Shown here piece after piece: positions 31,730 through 42,800 of a DNA stretch of 64,000 bases. Made by a program: the position numbers and the translations under genes. The notes under the pieces were generated by a model. The model saw only the letters and a program-made list of their open reading frames with translations, made no database searches and was not told the origin of the DNA. This DNA is from Panicum virgatum (lineage: Eukaryota > Streptophyta > Magnoliopsida > Poales > Poaceae), in contig NC_053148.1 in assembly GCF_016808335.1 (NCBI RefSeq), forward strand, positions 18,256,433 through 18,320,432, read 5' to 3'. The first letter of the stretch is position 1. The number at the start of each line of letters is the position of its first letter.

Positions 31730-33470
31730 ACTTTCATGATCAGTCTTCTTGCTCTAGCTACCTTGCTCCTTGAAGGTGTCAAGTTCCAGTCTTTTTGAAT
31801 GACTCTACCAAAATTAGTAATGCTCATCTTCTCATTGGCTCTAAAAAGAATCTATGTACTTGTCTGCCATCCATCTAGAGGTGCATCTCCTCAAAACTCA
31901 CTCTTTCTGGCAGTTATGTCTTCCATAATATGTCTTCACCACAAAAGAGTTCACTCTGCTATCCCATGATGCATATAGATTCCAGGGGCAACCATCTGCA
32001 CAGTGAGCCCTTACTCTTTTTTTTATCATTCCTAGGAAGCTTGATTTCCACTCTGTTCCTAACAGAGTACTCTGTAATTGCTTTTCTCACACTCTTAACT
32101 GAAGGGAAGACAAGCCCAACAAAGAAAGCTGGGTTGTTCATGTCCTCTTGGTTCCGAGAATTGAATCTCATTCTCGATTCTCCTTCATCATCGGATTCAG
32201 GAAGATCTAGGGCATCATCCTCTGTGTCTGCATCATCATCTAGTGTAGTAGGTACTCTGATGTCAATAGCCTTCAGCTGGCTGCCCTTTGCCTTCTTGTT
32301 GCCTCTGACCTTTGGCACATCCAAGTTAACAGCATCCTCTAACAAGTCATCATCTCCATCACTAAGATCATAGTCACTGTCAAACAATTCCTGTTGTTCA
32401 TCTCCATCAGGTTCTTGCTGTTCATCTCCATCAGGTTCTTGTTGTTCATCTCCATCAGGTTGTTGGCTAGGTCCAGCTTGGTCTACTCTGCCTTTCTTTG
32501 GATCAGTATAAAATACAGGTAACTTTTGTGCTGGTTTTTTTCTCATACACAACTTTCTGTGGACTCAAAACCTTAGGCAACTCATTATCAGGATTAGCAA
32601 CATAGTCATTAGTCATCCCAGTCAACACTGTTCATATTGCCTACATGATCAGCAAACACAACCAGATTTCTCACCTTATGAACTACACTGACCATTACAT
32701 TAGTATCTTCATCTGTTGCAATTACACTCAGCCCATCACTAAGATATTTTCCTGGTAACAACCAATAAAACTGAATGTCTGTCACACTATCGTAGCCCAG
32801 TTGTTCAAACATATCCTCAAACCATAAGGCAGACCATGTATCACAATCAATTCAGTCAAACCAATCAATTTTCTCATCAACATAAGATCTAAGATGACCG
32901 TGCCCAACAAAGAAACCTCCATGGTGCAACTCAATGGTGAATGCATCACTATCAGCACCTAAATTATTGACAGAAATCAACACAGTTCGTCAAATTAAAG
33001 CCCTACAACTACAACGACTATCCACAAACCTAGAAAATAATAAGGAGAAAGGGAAGATGGACTCACTGTATGGCGGCGGACCTTCCGTTCTCCCTCACAA
33101 TCGTGGCGACATCCTTCCAATCAGCCGTTACAGGCACCTGCAGCGTGGCTGGCTTTGACTCGCGCTCCGTTTCTCTGAGCTCCACCCACCAGCGAATGCC
33201 GCCGATCGCCTCTGCCGCTGTTGCCTCCGATTCATCTCCGCCGCCGAGGAACACGAACAGTCGTGGGCGAATGGGGTGAGGGTAATGAGAGAGGCACACG
33301 ATTAGTCAAGGAGCTTATTGCAAAATGATGTGTGTCCCAGCGCCCGTTTGGATTAAAGTGAAACCCGAACAGTGATTAGGCACCTAAACACCCGTTTTGC
33401 GAGTTTGGGGACCGGCTTGACACAGCTGCGCAAGTTAAAGGACCGCCAGTGCACTTTACTCGAAATAATA

Positions 33471-34187
33471 CAACGCACATCCTTAACCCAACAGAGCCAC
33501 ACCTGATTAATGGCTAAAAGATAAGTAGTCCACACACAGAGCATGCACAAGTAAAAGAATCATCAGTAATAATTAGCCTCGCTGATCAGGCTATTTCTGA
33601 TGGCAAAGTAATCATTAACCTGGTATTAACAAAAAAAAACGATAACAAGTTTTTTTTTAACTCCACTGGAAAATTCACCTTGCTATCTAACTCGTGCTAA
33701 TAACCATTCCGGTCATGCATTCTGGTGCATCCAAACTAGTCATTATGGTTCTGTGATCCACCCGTTTCTGTTGACCTATACACTGGATTGCTCTTGCTCC
33801 AATGACTAAGGTCAAAATTCTTTTGAATAATTCTGAATGCAAAATTTCATGACGACAAGTGAAAAATGGGGTGGAAGAACATGGTGGAAGATCCTTTGCT
33901 TCATAGGAAAAACATGGTAGTTATGGCTACTTGCAATGGCGGACCCAACAATCCAATGGAGCCTGGACGAAGCGTAGGATAATTCTTTTACCACCCCGGT
34001 CCCTGGCAGAAAAGGGTAGCGACCATGAATTGAGGGCGTGTTTGCCTGTTTGTATTGGTGCCCATGTTTGCGAGCCAAAAATTTGGCCGTTGAGTGTGGG
34101 CACCCTCGCCGTTTGGATAGTAGCCACGATTTGGTATGCTTTGGCACCTGCGACTTCCGTGCAATTTATTTTCGTGCCCCGACACGG
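33471..34187. other. Intergenic with MITE-like fragments
   Basis: CAATGGCGGACCCA at 33934 and AGGGCGTGTTTGCCTG at about 34030 look like transposon ends, but I could not pair either with a partner and target duplication. No gene is supported. Confidence 0.35.
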
Positions 34188-34850
34188 CCAAATCGTGGGC
34201 GGACTTATGGCTCCTGTCCAACAATAAGTTGATGACTGTGGACAACCTTTATCGTAGAGGTGTGTTTAAGCCTCTAGAATGTCAGTTCTGCCTAGAATGT
34301 GAATCCATCAATCATCTGTTCTTTGATTGCGTGGTAGCTAAGTATGTCTGGAACCTCTTTCAAAAATTTTCTGGTCGCTACATTGATAATTTTGCTGGCT
34401 AGGCTGTGTTTAGTTCGTGAAGGGTTTGGGTACTGTAGCACTTTTGTTGTTATTTGGCAATTAATGTCCAATCATGGACTAATTAGGCTTAAAAAATTTA
34501 TCTCGTCATTTACAGTTGAACTGTATAATTAATTATTTTTTCAACTGCATTTAATGTTTCATGTATGTGTACGAAAATTCGATGTGATGGGTATTGTAGA
34601 AAAAAAATTTGGGAACTAAACAGAACCTTAGCTGGAAAATGGCCTTGCGGAAAGAATTGGAACTTGACCAACAGTATCTCTGGTGGAATACTGTGGGGAA
34701 TCTGGCTAACAAGAAATAATTTCATTTTTAATCACCAGGTCCGGCGAGATGTGAAAACAGTTCTGCGGAAAATATGGCTCTGTATAGTGGACTGGAAGCC
34801 GATGTTCCAGGAGGAGCTGGCGCCAGGTATGGAGCAGTGGTGAGGCAGCC
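34188..34850 (+). pseudogene. LINE zf-RVT fragment split by a MITE
   Basis: 34188-34396 encodes SWADLWLLSNNKLMTVDNL and the zinc motif CQFCLECESINHLFFDC. After a 230-bp insertion, 34630-34850 resumes with WPCGKNWNLTNSISGG and GILWGIWLTRNNFIFN, the usual continuation in plant L1 elements. No RT or endonuclease remains. Confidence 0.8.
34397..34628. mobile_element. Tourist-like MITE inside the LINE fragment
   Basis: Ends GGCTGTGTTTAGTTC and, on the other strand, GGTTCTGTTTAGTTCCC. The insertion cuts the LINE reading at Ala-Gly/Lys. GCTGG and a CTA/TTA pair occur on both sides, so the exact target duplication is ambiguous (3-bp TWA or longer). Confidence 0.7.
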
Positions 34851-34945
34851 CTCGAGACGCCACTCGCACTCGCTTCCTCGTGAAGAAGCTGAAGAAGGGG
34901 GACTGGAAGGATGACGGCTCTTGGGCATGAACCATCCGCTGCGTT

Positions 34946-35097
34946 CAGGGGCGTAGCCAGGGGGGCGGGCAGGGGCCTGGCCCCCTATGGTTCCCAAATT
35001 TACATTGGAAATTTAAAATTTGATTAAATTTTTATATAAATTAATATGATTGGCCCCTCTTAATAATGAAAAAAATAAATTTCTGGCTCCGCCTCTG
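34946..35097. mobile_element. Short non-autonomous hAT element
   Basis: 152 bp. TIRs CAGGGGCGTAGCCAG and CAGAGGCGGAGCCAG (two mismatches). Perfect 8-bp duplication GCTGCGTT at 34938-34945 and 35098-35105. AT-rich interior without internal word repeats. Confidence 0.92.
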
Positions 35098-35252
35098 GCT
35101 GCGTTTCGGTCCCAGTTTTTTTTGTCTTTTTGGCCGGCTTGGGCCTGTTGGTGCTATGAGAGCCTTGCCTAGACTCTGCTCATGCTGCGCTTGGTTAAAA
35201 CGCTTTACTTTCTCTTGAACGGGATGCTGTATGAATTTTTGCTTTGTCTGAG

Positions 35253-36083
35253 GCCCTGTTTGGGGGAGCTTAAGCTTCTCCAAAAGCTCTATATGGAAAA
35301 GGTCAACTTGTTTCCTTAGGAAGCTGCTTTTCAGAGAAGCAAATCATGTCTGTTTGGGGGAGATTCTCAAAATCGCTTGTGCTGGGGAGGCATCCGCCGG
35401 CACGAGAGGGAGCCTTGGCCGCGCCGCTCGGGACCTCATCCCCTGTAGGTCGCCTCACCGGTCACAAGTCCCGGCTGCGCCGCCCAGGGGAGGTCGACCC
35501 CGTCGACCCCGCCGCAGCTGTCTGGGAACTCATACCGCCAGCCTCGGGCCCTGGCCGCGCCGCTTGGGATCTCGCCCCGAGCCCCGGCTGCGCCACCCAA
35601 GGGGAGCTCGCCCCCACCGGCCCTGAGCTGCGGCCGCGGAGCTTGGCCTTGCCGTCTCCGCTTAGGGAGCTCGCCCCCACCGGCCCTGATCCGCGGCCAC
35701 GGAGCTCGACCCTGCCATCTCCGCTCAGGGGAGCTCGCCCCCCACATGTCCCAAGCAGCAGCCGTGCCGGAGATGGTGGCGCGGTGGAGCTCCGGCCGAA
35801 GGAGGAGTCGGGGGACGCGGCGACATCGGCCGGTGAAGGGCCTGGGCGCGGCCGGTGGGGGAGAGGGTCGAGCACCGCGTGGAGGAGAAGGGATGGGGAA
35901 GAATGAAAGATCGGTTCGCCCATAGAAGCTCGGGAAGCTGCGGTAGATGAGCTTTTCGGTTACTAGTGTAAAATGTCCTTTTCTAGCTTTTACTTTTGGG
36001 AATAGCAGACCCGTTTGGGGGAGCTTTTGGCTTTTGGAGCTTCCTGGAGAAGCAAAAGTCCTAAAGCTCCCCCAAACAAGGCC
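35253..36083. mobile_element. Tourist/Harbinger-like element carrying GC-rich captured sequence
   Basis: TIRs GGCCCTGTTTGGGGGAGCTT and GGCCTTGTTTGGGGGAGCTT, flanked by a 3-bp TGA on both sides (35250-35252, 36084-36086). Subterminal copies of TGTTTGGGGGAG occur again at about 35350 and 36010, so the ends are duplicated or nested. The interior 35390-35900 is strongly GC-rich with direct GGGAGCTCGCCCCCACCGGC units near 35603 and 35667. Its open frames have no known domain, and may be captured exon sequence. Confidence 0.7.
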
Positions 36084-36097
36084 TGAGTAAAGGTTGG

Positions 36098-36193
36098 GCA
36101 GGGCGTGATTGCCTGTTCCTCTAAAAAATCGTGGGCGGCCGATTTCTGGGCCGAAGTTTGGCTGGCTAATATCTTTCGCAGAGCCAAACACAC
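36098..36193. mobile_element. Small MITE
   Basis: GGGCGTGATTGCCTG at the left and GGGTGTGTTTGGCTC on the other strand at the right, about 96 bp. Target duplication not resolved. Confidence 0.45.
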
Positions 36194-37200
36194 CCTGAAT
36201 TATAATTGCTAGCCTCATTTAGTTCGGGCCCAGGGTGCGCCCCTAGCCACTTGTGTCACTCATGTCGGTGAACACAGGAAACAGAGACGCGCAAGGGTTT
36301 AGTTTTGGGACGCGGCTAACTTACGTCCGGCCGTAAATTGGACCGGTCATACGGCAACCCTGTCAGTGGTGTGTGCATGCATATGAGAGGCAAGGAGAGA
36401 AAAAAAAGCATGCATGCACATAATTTTCAAAATAGAAAAGATCATAGTTTCAACACCGAGCATCGAAATCAAAATCCGATTACACATGTGTGTTTGTTTC
36501 AATAAAAGCTTCAAAACAAGATCTCACACCACTATATTTTAATGATATAATTTTTCTTAAGAGAAAATACTTTTTTGTGTATTCTAATTTGCTTATGATG
36601 TTTGCAAAAATTGCTTATGAGTTTACATAATGTTGCTTTTGTATGCCCGAGTTCAGTTAAGTGGATATTGGTGTTCATATTGTGAAGATAGAATGCTTAG
36701 TATCAATAGGGGATAAAGATAAACAACTTTGTTAGGTAGGTGAATATTGATCGCATGATCAATAATAGTCAGCTTTAGCAAATCGATTGAGCATTTTAAC
36801 TAATTGATTTTGGTATTTTTTATTGTACATAAAACAATTTATGTGTTTTGAAAAGTATTATCGAAATATATTCAAGTGGGATCTTGTTTTGAAGATCTCC
36901 TCGAAAGAGATACAATTGTGCAATCAGAATTTGTATTTGATGGATGGTTTAAGAACTACAACTTTTTTAGTTTTAAAATTGCTTGCATGTGCCACTGTTC
37001 CGTGGTGATGGGGTCTACCTAGGCTGCCGTAGAATAGTGCAAATGTACGGCTATTCATAATAAAGTCATTACCTTAGTTTTGGCGCACATTCACATGGTA
37101 CTCCCGGAGCGACAGCTGTGATGTCACCTGCCTTTCTCTTCTTGGCACTTGGCGATTGACTTCCTTCCAGCCTTACTCGGTTGCAAGGAAATTGAGCGGA
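36194..37200. other. Intergenic, AT-rich, no supported gene
   Basis: No domain, RNA gene or clear repeat was found in this kilobase. Confidence 0.45.
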
Positions 37201-37234
37201 TTACAATTTAAACCAATAGCTGCTAGCATATGAG

Positions 37235-38940
37235 CTACTGAGTTACACGCCAAAATTTTGCCCTTATTTCTCTAAACATAGTTCCTAAAACCGATCTATC
37301 GGATCCCATTCCATTTAAAGCATTCAGCACATTGACAGCATCAGTTTCCACAATAATGCGTTCCATGCCAAGAAACACTGCGTGCAACATCCCTTCCATA
37401 CAAGCTGCTATTGTTTCAGCATGTTTGAGCACTCAAAAGATAATTTTCTGCTCCTACCCCAGCAGCTATTACCTGTCCGTCACGGTCCCTTATAATGCAG
37501 CCGCATCCTCCTTGGCTCCGTCAAAAAGGCACCATCACAAGCCTTCCATTTTTTGCTTATGCTTACATTGATTATTCCCCAAATTCAGGCCTTTAGGTGA
37601 TAGTTGACATCATTGCTATCTTCTGAGCACACTTCTTATGTTCGCTGGCATTCGTCTAGTTCCTCGAATTCCACCAGCACCATAGGAGTAAAATGATTTT
37701 TTTTGATATCATTATTATTATAATCCTAAATCTTCTCCAAAAATTCCATTGCTGAGTTCACATAGACCAGGGAAATCCTCACATCCTCCAAGTCTAGGAG
37801 CAACAAGCATTGGCGCATGCTCTTGCATTTGAGAAGATAGTGCCCCACGTCTTCATCAAATCTATGACAAATTGGGCTGATGGTGATGTTGCAATTTGTT
37901 GGCAGGGCATTATGAGCCAATTGCCATATGAAAACCTTAACCTTATTTGCCACATTCATCCTCCATATCTTATTCCAATCAAAACTACAATGCATATCAT
38001 CTTGAAACAGGGGCGGAGCCACCACTAGGGCGAGCCAGGGCGGCCGCCCTAGGTCCCTCTAGATGAGATCCAGAGTATATCTATTAACAGTAGAGGTAGG
38101 GGGAAGAAGAAAAAAGAATAGATCTGAAAAACATAAAAAAACATAAGAGAATAGAGAATTGGCTTCCGCAGAATAGGTTATTTGAGAAAAGAGTAAGAGT
38201 TCGTATAAGTTGTTCGATACCCTTTCTCCTCGCACGCACTCAGTATTTAACTAACGACTCTCTTTGGTTTAAATGGGTTGGGCCTGATATGTGCGCGCAA
38301 GCACATGTAGCGAACCCATTCGCGCCAAGACAGACACTAGGCTTTTTGGTGTGGCGGCCCATAGTAATAGATGCTTCCTCCGGTTCGTGAGTGCTGACAA
38401 TATCCCCCGTTCTCTACTCCGTCAGGGGCTCATGACGGGACAACGGCGCCCCCGAAAGCGAGGACGACGGTCCTCTACCGTCGAGAGTCGCGAGACTCAG
38501 ATTGGGCCATTAGAGCGTTGGGCTAGAGGACTTTGTGGCGGGCCGTTCGGTCGAGTGGGCTGCGGCCTCTTAAGTGGTTCAGCCTAGCGCCCCAGCCCAA
38601 CACTGCGTCTTTTTGCCACCAGATGCCGCTGCCAACTTTGGCAGTTTATCATCCACCCCCCCTTGTAGTCCCGCTCAGACGCTCACGTTGGCGCGTTGCT
38701 GCCGTTGCGCGACGCCACTCCGCGGCCGTCCGTCCTACAGCCCCGTCTCGACACCCGTCGGTGGCTACAGCGAATCCCGTGCGCCGCTGGCGTGGGCGCC
38801 TACAGCCGGGTAGCAAGCCTCGGCATCTCGCTCTGACCGTGCAAAAGTTTTATCGTCGAACTCCGCTCTAGGTCATTTCTTGGGCCGGAAAAGCCACTGT
38901 CTTGAAAAGGCCATTATGACAAAGCGTGTATGTTGCCTTT
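37235..38940 (-). pseudogene. LINE 3' fragment with zf-RVT and RNase H, split by a hAT element
   Basis: On the minus strand 38025-37726 encodes the zf-RVT segment (DWNKIWRMNVANKVKVFIWQ, LAHNALPTN, CHRFDEDVGHYLLKC). 37432-37235 encodes an RNase H-like segment (GMERIIVETDAVNVLNALNG). The upstream sequence continues beyond the hAT insertion at 38908-38940, where the reading into the FQDDMH segment is restored. It is a separate LINE lineage from the one at 4566-9074, because that copy lacks an RNase H domain. Confidence 0.75.
38008..38899. mobile_element. Non-autonomous hAT element inserted in the LINE fragment
   Basis: 892 bp. Termini CAGGGGCGGAGCC and, on the other strand, CAGTGGCTTTTCC. Perfect 8-bp duplication TCTTGAAA at 38000-38007 and 38900-38907. 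No transposase; the interior is partly GC-rich (38290-38870) with frames that match no family. Confidence 0.88.
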
Positions 38941-38967
38941 TAATTAGTGGGTTCATACATGCAATTA

Positions 38968-39064
38968 CTCCTCCAGTTTCAAATTATTAATCTTCTTGAT
39001 TTTTCTAGATATATATATATTTTGCTACTAGTCAGTAAGTCGGCTAATAATTTGAAACGGAAGC
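38968..39064. mobile_element. Stowaway-like MITE
   Basis: About 97 bp, TA-flanked. Ends CTCCTCCAGTTTCAAATTATTA and, on the other strand, GCTTCCGTTTCAAATTATTA. Confidence 0.65.
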
Positions 39065-39244
39065 AATATATCTTAATATATAATTTTTTTAATTAAAATA
39101 ATAGTGTTTTAATTAGAGAATGTGTCGATGTCTGAATGGACTCATGGATTTGTAATTTTTTTGAACTTAATAACTCTTGGATTTGTAATAGGTGAAGCAA
39201 TTACAAATAGGCCCCCTCTGGCCATCCTCCACGTTTCTCGTACA

Positions 39245-39263
39245 CGTGGAGGCCACTCATTGG
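39245..39263 (-). promoter_or_regulatory. ER-stress response element (ERSE) upstream of HRD1
   Basis: The plus strand reads CGTGG, nine bases, ATTGG, which is an exact CCAAT-N9-CCACG on the minus strand. ERSE is bound by NF-Y together with ATF6 in animals and bZIP28-type factors in plants, and it drives unfolded-protein-response genes, of which HRD1 is one. It is 592 bp before the start codon and roughly 140 bp before the likely transcription start. A CACGTG G-box (39243-39248) overlaps it. Confidence 0.75.
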
Positions 39264-39567
39264 CGGAAGCCACGCCATCCGTGGACGCCGCAAGTCCGCG
39301 GCTCCGCGCCCACGCCACAGCCGTCCAATTCCAGTTCCACCACAAAACGGCGCCCCACCGCCGTCCATCACCCACGCCACACGCCTAGTCACCATCTCTC
39401 AGGCTTACACCTCTCTTCTTCCGGCCGGGAACTCCGTTTCCACGAAAAAAAGAAAATTAAAAATCGAACGAGGGAAAAAAAAGAAAAGAAAAGGAAATTC
39501 CAAACCCTCTTCTCCCAAAATTGCAGCGGCGGCTTATCCACCTTGATCGAGTCGAAGCCTCTCCGAC

Positions 39568-39594
39568 ATGGTGTCCCCGTCGGACCTCTCGTAG
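39568..39594 (+). promoter_or_regulatory. Short upstream ORF in the HRD1 leader
   Basis: An ATG followed by seven codons and TAG, 260 bp before the HRD1 start. It would act only if transcription starts upstream of it, which the CT-rich leader from about 39400 makes likely. Confidence 0.4.
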
Positions 39595-39638
39595 AGCCGC
39601 CGACCTTCTCCGCGCCTCGCGTCGGTGAGGTGATCCGG

Positions 39639-39736
39639 GTGAGCGGCTGACATCGCACTGGCGCTCCCGATCTGATGCAACACCTAGGGTTTCGATCGCG
39701 CGCTGATTTTGGAGATTTTTTTTTACTATTTTGCAG
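39639..39736 (+). other. Possible 5' UTR intron of HRD1
   Basis: A CCGG/GTGAGC donor at 39639 and a T-rich tract ending TTTTGCAG at 39736 fit a 98-bp intron. If spliced, it removes an ATG at 39675 that would otherwise extend the protein by 60 residues in frame. Confidence 0.5.
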
Positions 39737-39854
39737 AGTAATTTGGATTGCTTGTTCTAGGCGATCTGATCCAGAGGTGGTGCGGTGCGATTCTGTTGCG
39801 GAAATTTTTGTTGGGGGGAATTTTCTGCGGGCGGCGTCGGCGCCGGAGGCGAAG

Positions 39855-42800
39855 ATGATCCGTCTTCAGACGTACGCGGCGTTCAGCCTGCTGGCGACCG
39901 CGTCGGCGGTGTACTACGCCTTCAGCAGCCGGGAGCAGTTTTACCCGGCGATGGTCTACCTCTCCACCTCCAAGATCTGCTTCGTGCTGCTCCTCAACAC
40001 TGGCCTCGTCGCCATGTGCGTCGCCTGGCAGCTCGTCAAGCGCCTTTTCCTGGGCTCGCTCCGGGAGGCCGAGGTCGAGCGCCTCAACGAGCAGTCCTGG
40101 CGGGAGGTCGTCGAGATCCTCTTCGCAGTCACCATCTTCCGCCAGGACTTCTCCGTCTCCTTCCTCGCCATGGTCGCTGCGCTGCTCCTCGTCAAGGCGC
40201 TGCACTGGCTGGCACAGAAGAGGGTCGAGTACATCGAGACCACGCCCTCCGTGCCCATGCTCTCGCACATAAGGATCGTCTCCTTCATGGCGTTCCTGCT
40301 CATTGTCGACTGCCTCTTCCTGTCGAACTCGCTCAGGTCGCTCATAGACAAGCGGGAGGCGTCAGTTGCCATCTTCTTCTCCTTTGAGTAAGCTCAATTT
40401 CAGCTCTTATTTATCCTGAAACACCTTTCTTTTCGCGGCCTTGTGCACACGGAAACTCTTGAGATGTATCTGTGTTTCTGTTTTCACATTATCACTGTAT
40501 CAATGTGAGGCACTACCACACTACAGTAATTTGTCCTCTTTCGCAAATTTGAGTAGGGGTAGAGATTGATTATGATGAACAAACACTGAAACAACAATTC
40601 CCAAGCTAATGGGAGAAGTACTACATGTTATTATGTCCATGTAGTCTCCTTTTGTAGTTGCATTGTATTGTACCAAGCCTACCACAAATGTCTTAGTAAT
40701 TCTTACGTAATGCATCCTTGAGCATCTCCAACCAATCTCTTATGTAATGCATCCTTGAGCATCTCCAACCAATCTCTCAAATTTGGGCCCCTACTCTGTC
40801 ATATGAGGGTCTCTCATCCATATTGCAGCCCCCTACTTCTCTATGCACTCCAACCAATCTCTCATTTGCCTCCCTACTTCTCACACACACCTTTATTTTA
40901 TCTATATCTTTTAACTAACAAGTTAGCCATTTTATATGCAAATGGTAATATTTGCGACAAGTTGTTCATACATAGTCAGATGAATTAAATGTGCATGATT
41001 TAAGAAAATACGTAAAAAATTGATAAGAAGACACAAAAAGTAAGGCCCTCTTTGGCTCGCTGGTAAAACGTAGGATAGGAATAGGAAAGAGCCGGCGCAG
41101 GAATAGGAAGGCACCCGTTTCCTTTCCTCTTCCTTTTCTTTCCCCGTGCCTCCGCCGCCGGGCACTTGTTTCCTTCCCCAGGCGGGGAACATGAAGTCGC
41201 CGTGGATTTTTCGTTTCCTGCGTGTACAGTGAGAGCCAATCCTTTCCCTCTGCGATTCCTCCGGAATGTTTTCTGCGCTCCCAAAGGGATGATGGCGTCA
41301 GCTCGTTCCTGAGGAAATTTTCCTTCGCTCTCCCTGCGGTTCACCCACGAACCAAAGGACCCCTAAATGATCGATGAATCCCTCCTTCATGTATGTCTCT
41401 CTCTCACACTCCGGCAAGCAGCCACTGATGCCAATCCAGCAAGCTAGCTTGGGCAGGAAAGGCTGGAGCGGAGCCCCTGCAGGCGCAAGCAGCTGCTGAG
41501 CGGGAGGCCCGTGCAGGAGGAAGTGCGTGACCGCCTGGGAGCAGTGGCACGGGGCAGAGCGTCTCCGATGCTTCTACAACACAAGCTGGTGGGCCTTGGG
41601 GGGGGGGGGGGGTGGTCATCGCTAGTGTGGATGGCAGCTCCTACCCCTCTCCCTACTCGATTCTACGTCCGGTGATGGGGGCATCCTTGCGTTGGTGCTG
41701 GGCTCGGTGGGAGGTAGTCGGCAGCGCGGTGGCTGCCTCGATTGGGAGGTTTTTGAGCCGTGGTGTGAGTTGCGGCAGTTGGTGGCGCAGTTGGATGAGA
41801 GCTCGAGTAGGAGCTCCTACATCTAGGAGTGGATGAGAGTCGGGGTTTGGATGAGGGATCGGTTGGAGATGATTTTTTACATTTGGAGTCTCAAAAATGG
41901 GATAGGGGGGTTGAATAAGGTGTTGGTTGGAGTTGCTCATTTTGTGTAGCATCGTTTGCACTCAGCTTTAACCAAAACCATTCGAATAATGCCAGATTTA
42001 CAGTAGTTGCTTTTTTTAGTCGCTTGTTGTATGTACTAATTAGTAAGCTGTGAATATTTCTTAGGATCAGAGGTTCACCACCTCAACCATCTCAAGGTTA
42101 CTAATCTGTTCTTGCTACTATATTACAAGATGTTAGTCTAACAACTTGTGTAGATATGTCTGTTTTGGTTCGAACAATACTTTAAGTGATAGCACTGTAA
42201 AATATTAGGCCCATTTACCATGAAATTCCAGGCTCCAGCTATAGACATTCTTCTTTGCTTGTTGCTTCCAAAGCAAGGGGCGTGTCTTCTGGGAAAGGTT
42301 ACAACCCCATTGGCTAACCCTAATATGGCCTTGAGATATGATACTATTGTTCTGATTTCTAAATGCCTGGAAATTATTTCTTAATGTATTATTTCAAGAT
42401 TCAAAATACTCATTTATAGCTCTAACGTGGTTTCAGGTATATGATACTGGCAACATCCACAGTATCAACATTTGTGAAGTATGTATTCTATATCAGTGAC
42501 ATGCTAATGGAAGGTCAATGGGAGAAAAAGGCAGTGTACACATTTTACTTGGAACTCATCAGTGACCTTGTGCACTTATCACTATACATGCTCTTCTTCA
42601 TAGCTATCTTCCTGTAAGTGTTGTTATTATGGTACTGCACCTCTATAGTGTAAAACTATGGCTATTGATCCGTTTACTGATATCAGGAACTACGGTGTCC
42701 CGCTGCACTTGATTCGTGAGCTATATGAGACCTTCCGCAACTTCAAAATTCGTGTTGCAGATTATGTACGCTACAGAAAAATCACTTCCAACATGAATGA

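Larger units (their letters stand above)
24906..33299 (-). pseudogene. MULE transposase gene, copy 1 (MuDR family)
   Basis: Minus strand, split by the Copia insertion at 26633-31734. In order: first exon 33299-33069 with a CA/GTGAGT donor; an acidic region with three PDGDEQQE repeats (32552-32400); the MuDR N-terminal domain (SVKSVRKAITEYSV, about 32110-31950); the catalytic domain ICLDGCHIKTKFGG with its Asp (about 26450), MTDKQK with the second Asp (about 26255) and EHRFCVRHLYSNFQEK (26140); then VGRPPKSRK, a CX2CX4HX4C zinc knuckle (about 25640-25600) and a basic tail. The segment between KTQLMTR and VYEKK, which in the sister copy holds the SWIM zinc finger, is replaced by a short unrelated join near 25760. 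The stop at 32830 (TGA in FD-ID) and the insertion leave it dead. Confidence 0.9.
24304..33461 (-). mobile_element. MuDR-type MULE, copy 1, interrupted by a Copia element
   Basis: 9,158 bp including a nested 5.1-kb retrotransposon. Perfect 9-bp duplication GAAATAATA at 24295-24303 and 33462-33470. TIRs begin GAGTAAAGTGCACT and share CTTGCGCAGCTGTGTCAAGC and CAAACTCGCAAAACG; the left TIR lacks about 22 bp (AGGTGCCTAATCACTGTTC region) present in the right. The transposase gene runs on the minus strand. Same family as 45327-49618. Confidence 0.95.

Noticed and set aside
34030..36194. One 2.2-kb element from GGGCGTGTTTG (34031) to CAAACACACCC (36194)
   Set aside because: Both ends have a TGA beside them, but the interval contains a LINE fragment and two complete elements, and a nearer partner end exists at 36098.
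35346..36218. Overlapping frames as a gene in the Harbinger-like element
   Set aside because: They cross the TIR, are Pro/Arg/Ala-rich and have no known domain.
39726..40372. Minus-strand and second plus-strand frames across HRD1 exon 1
   Set aside because: Shadows of the GC-rich HRD1 first exon; no domain in those frames.
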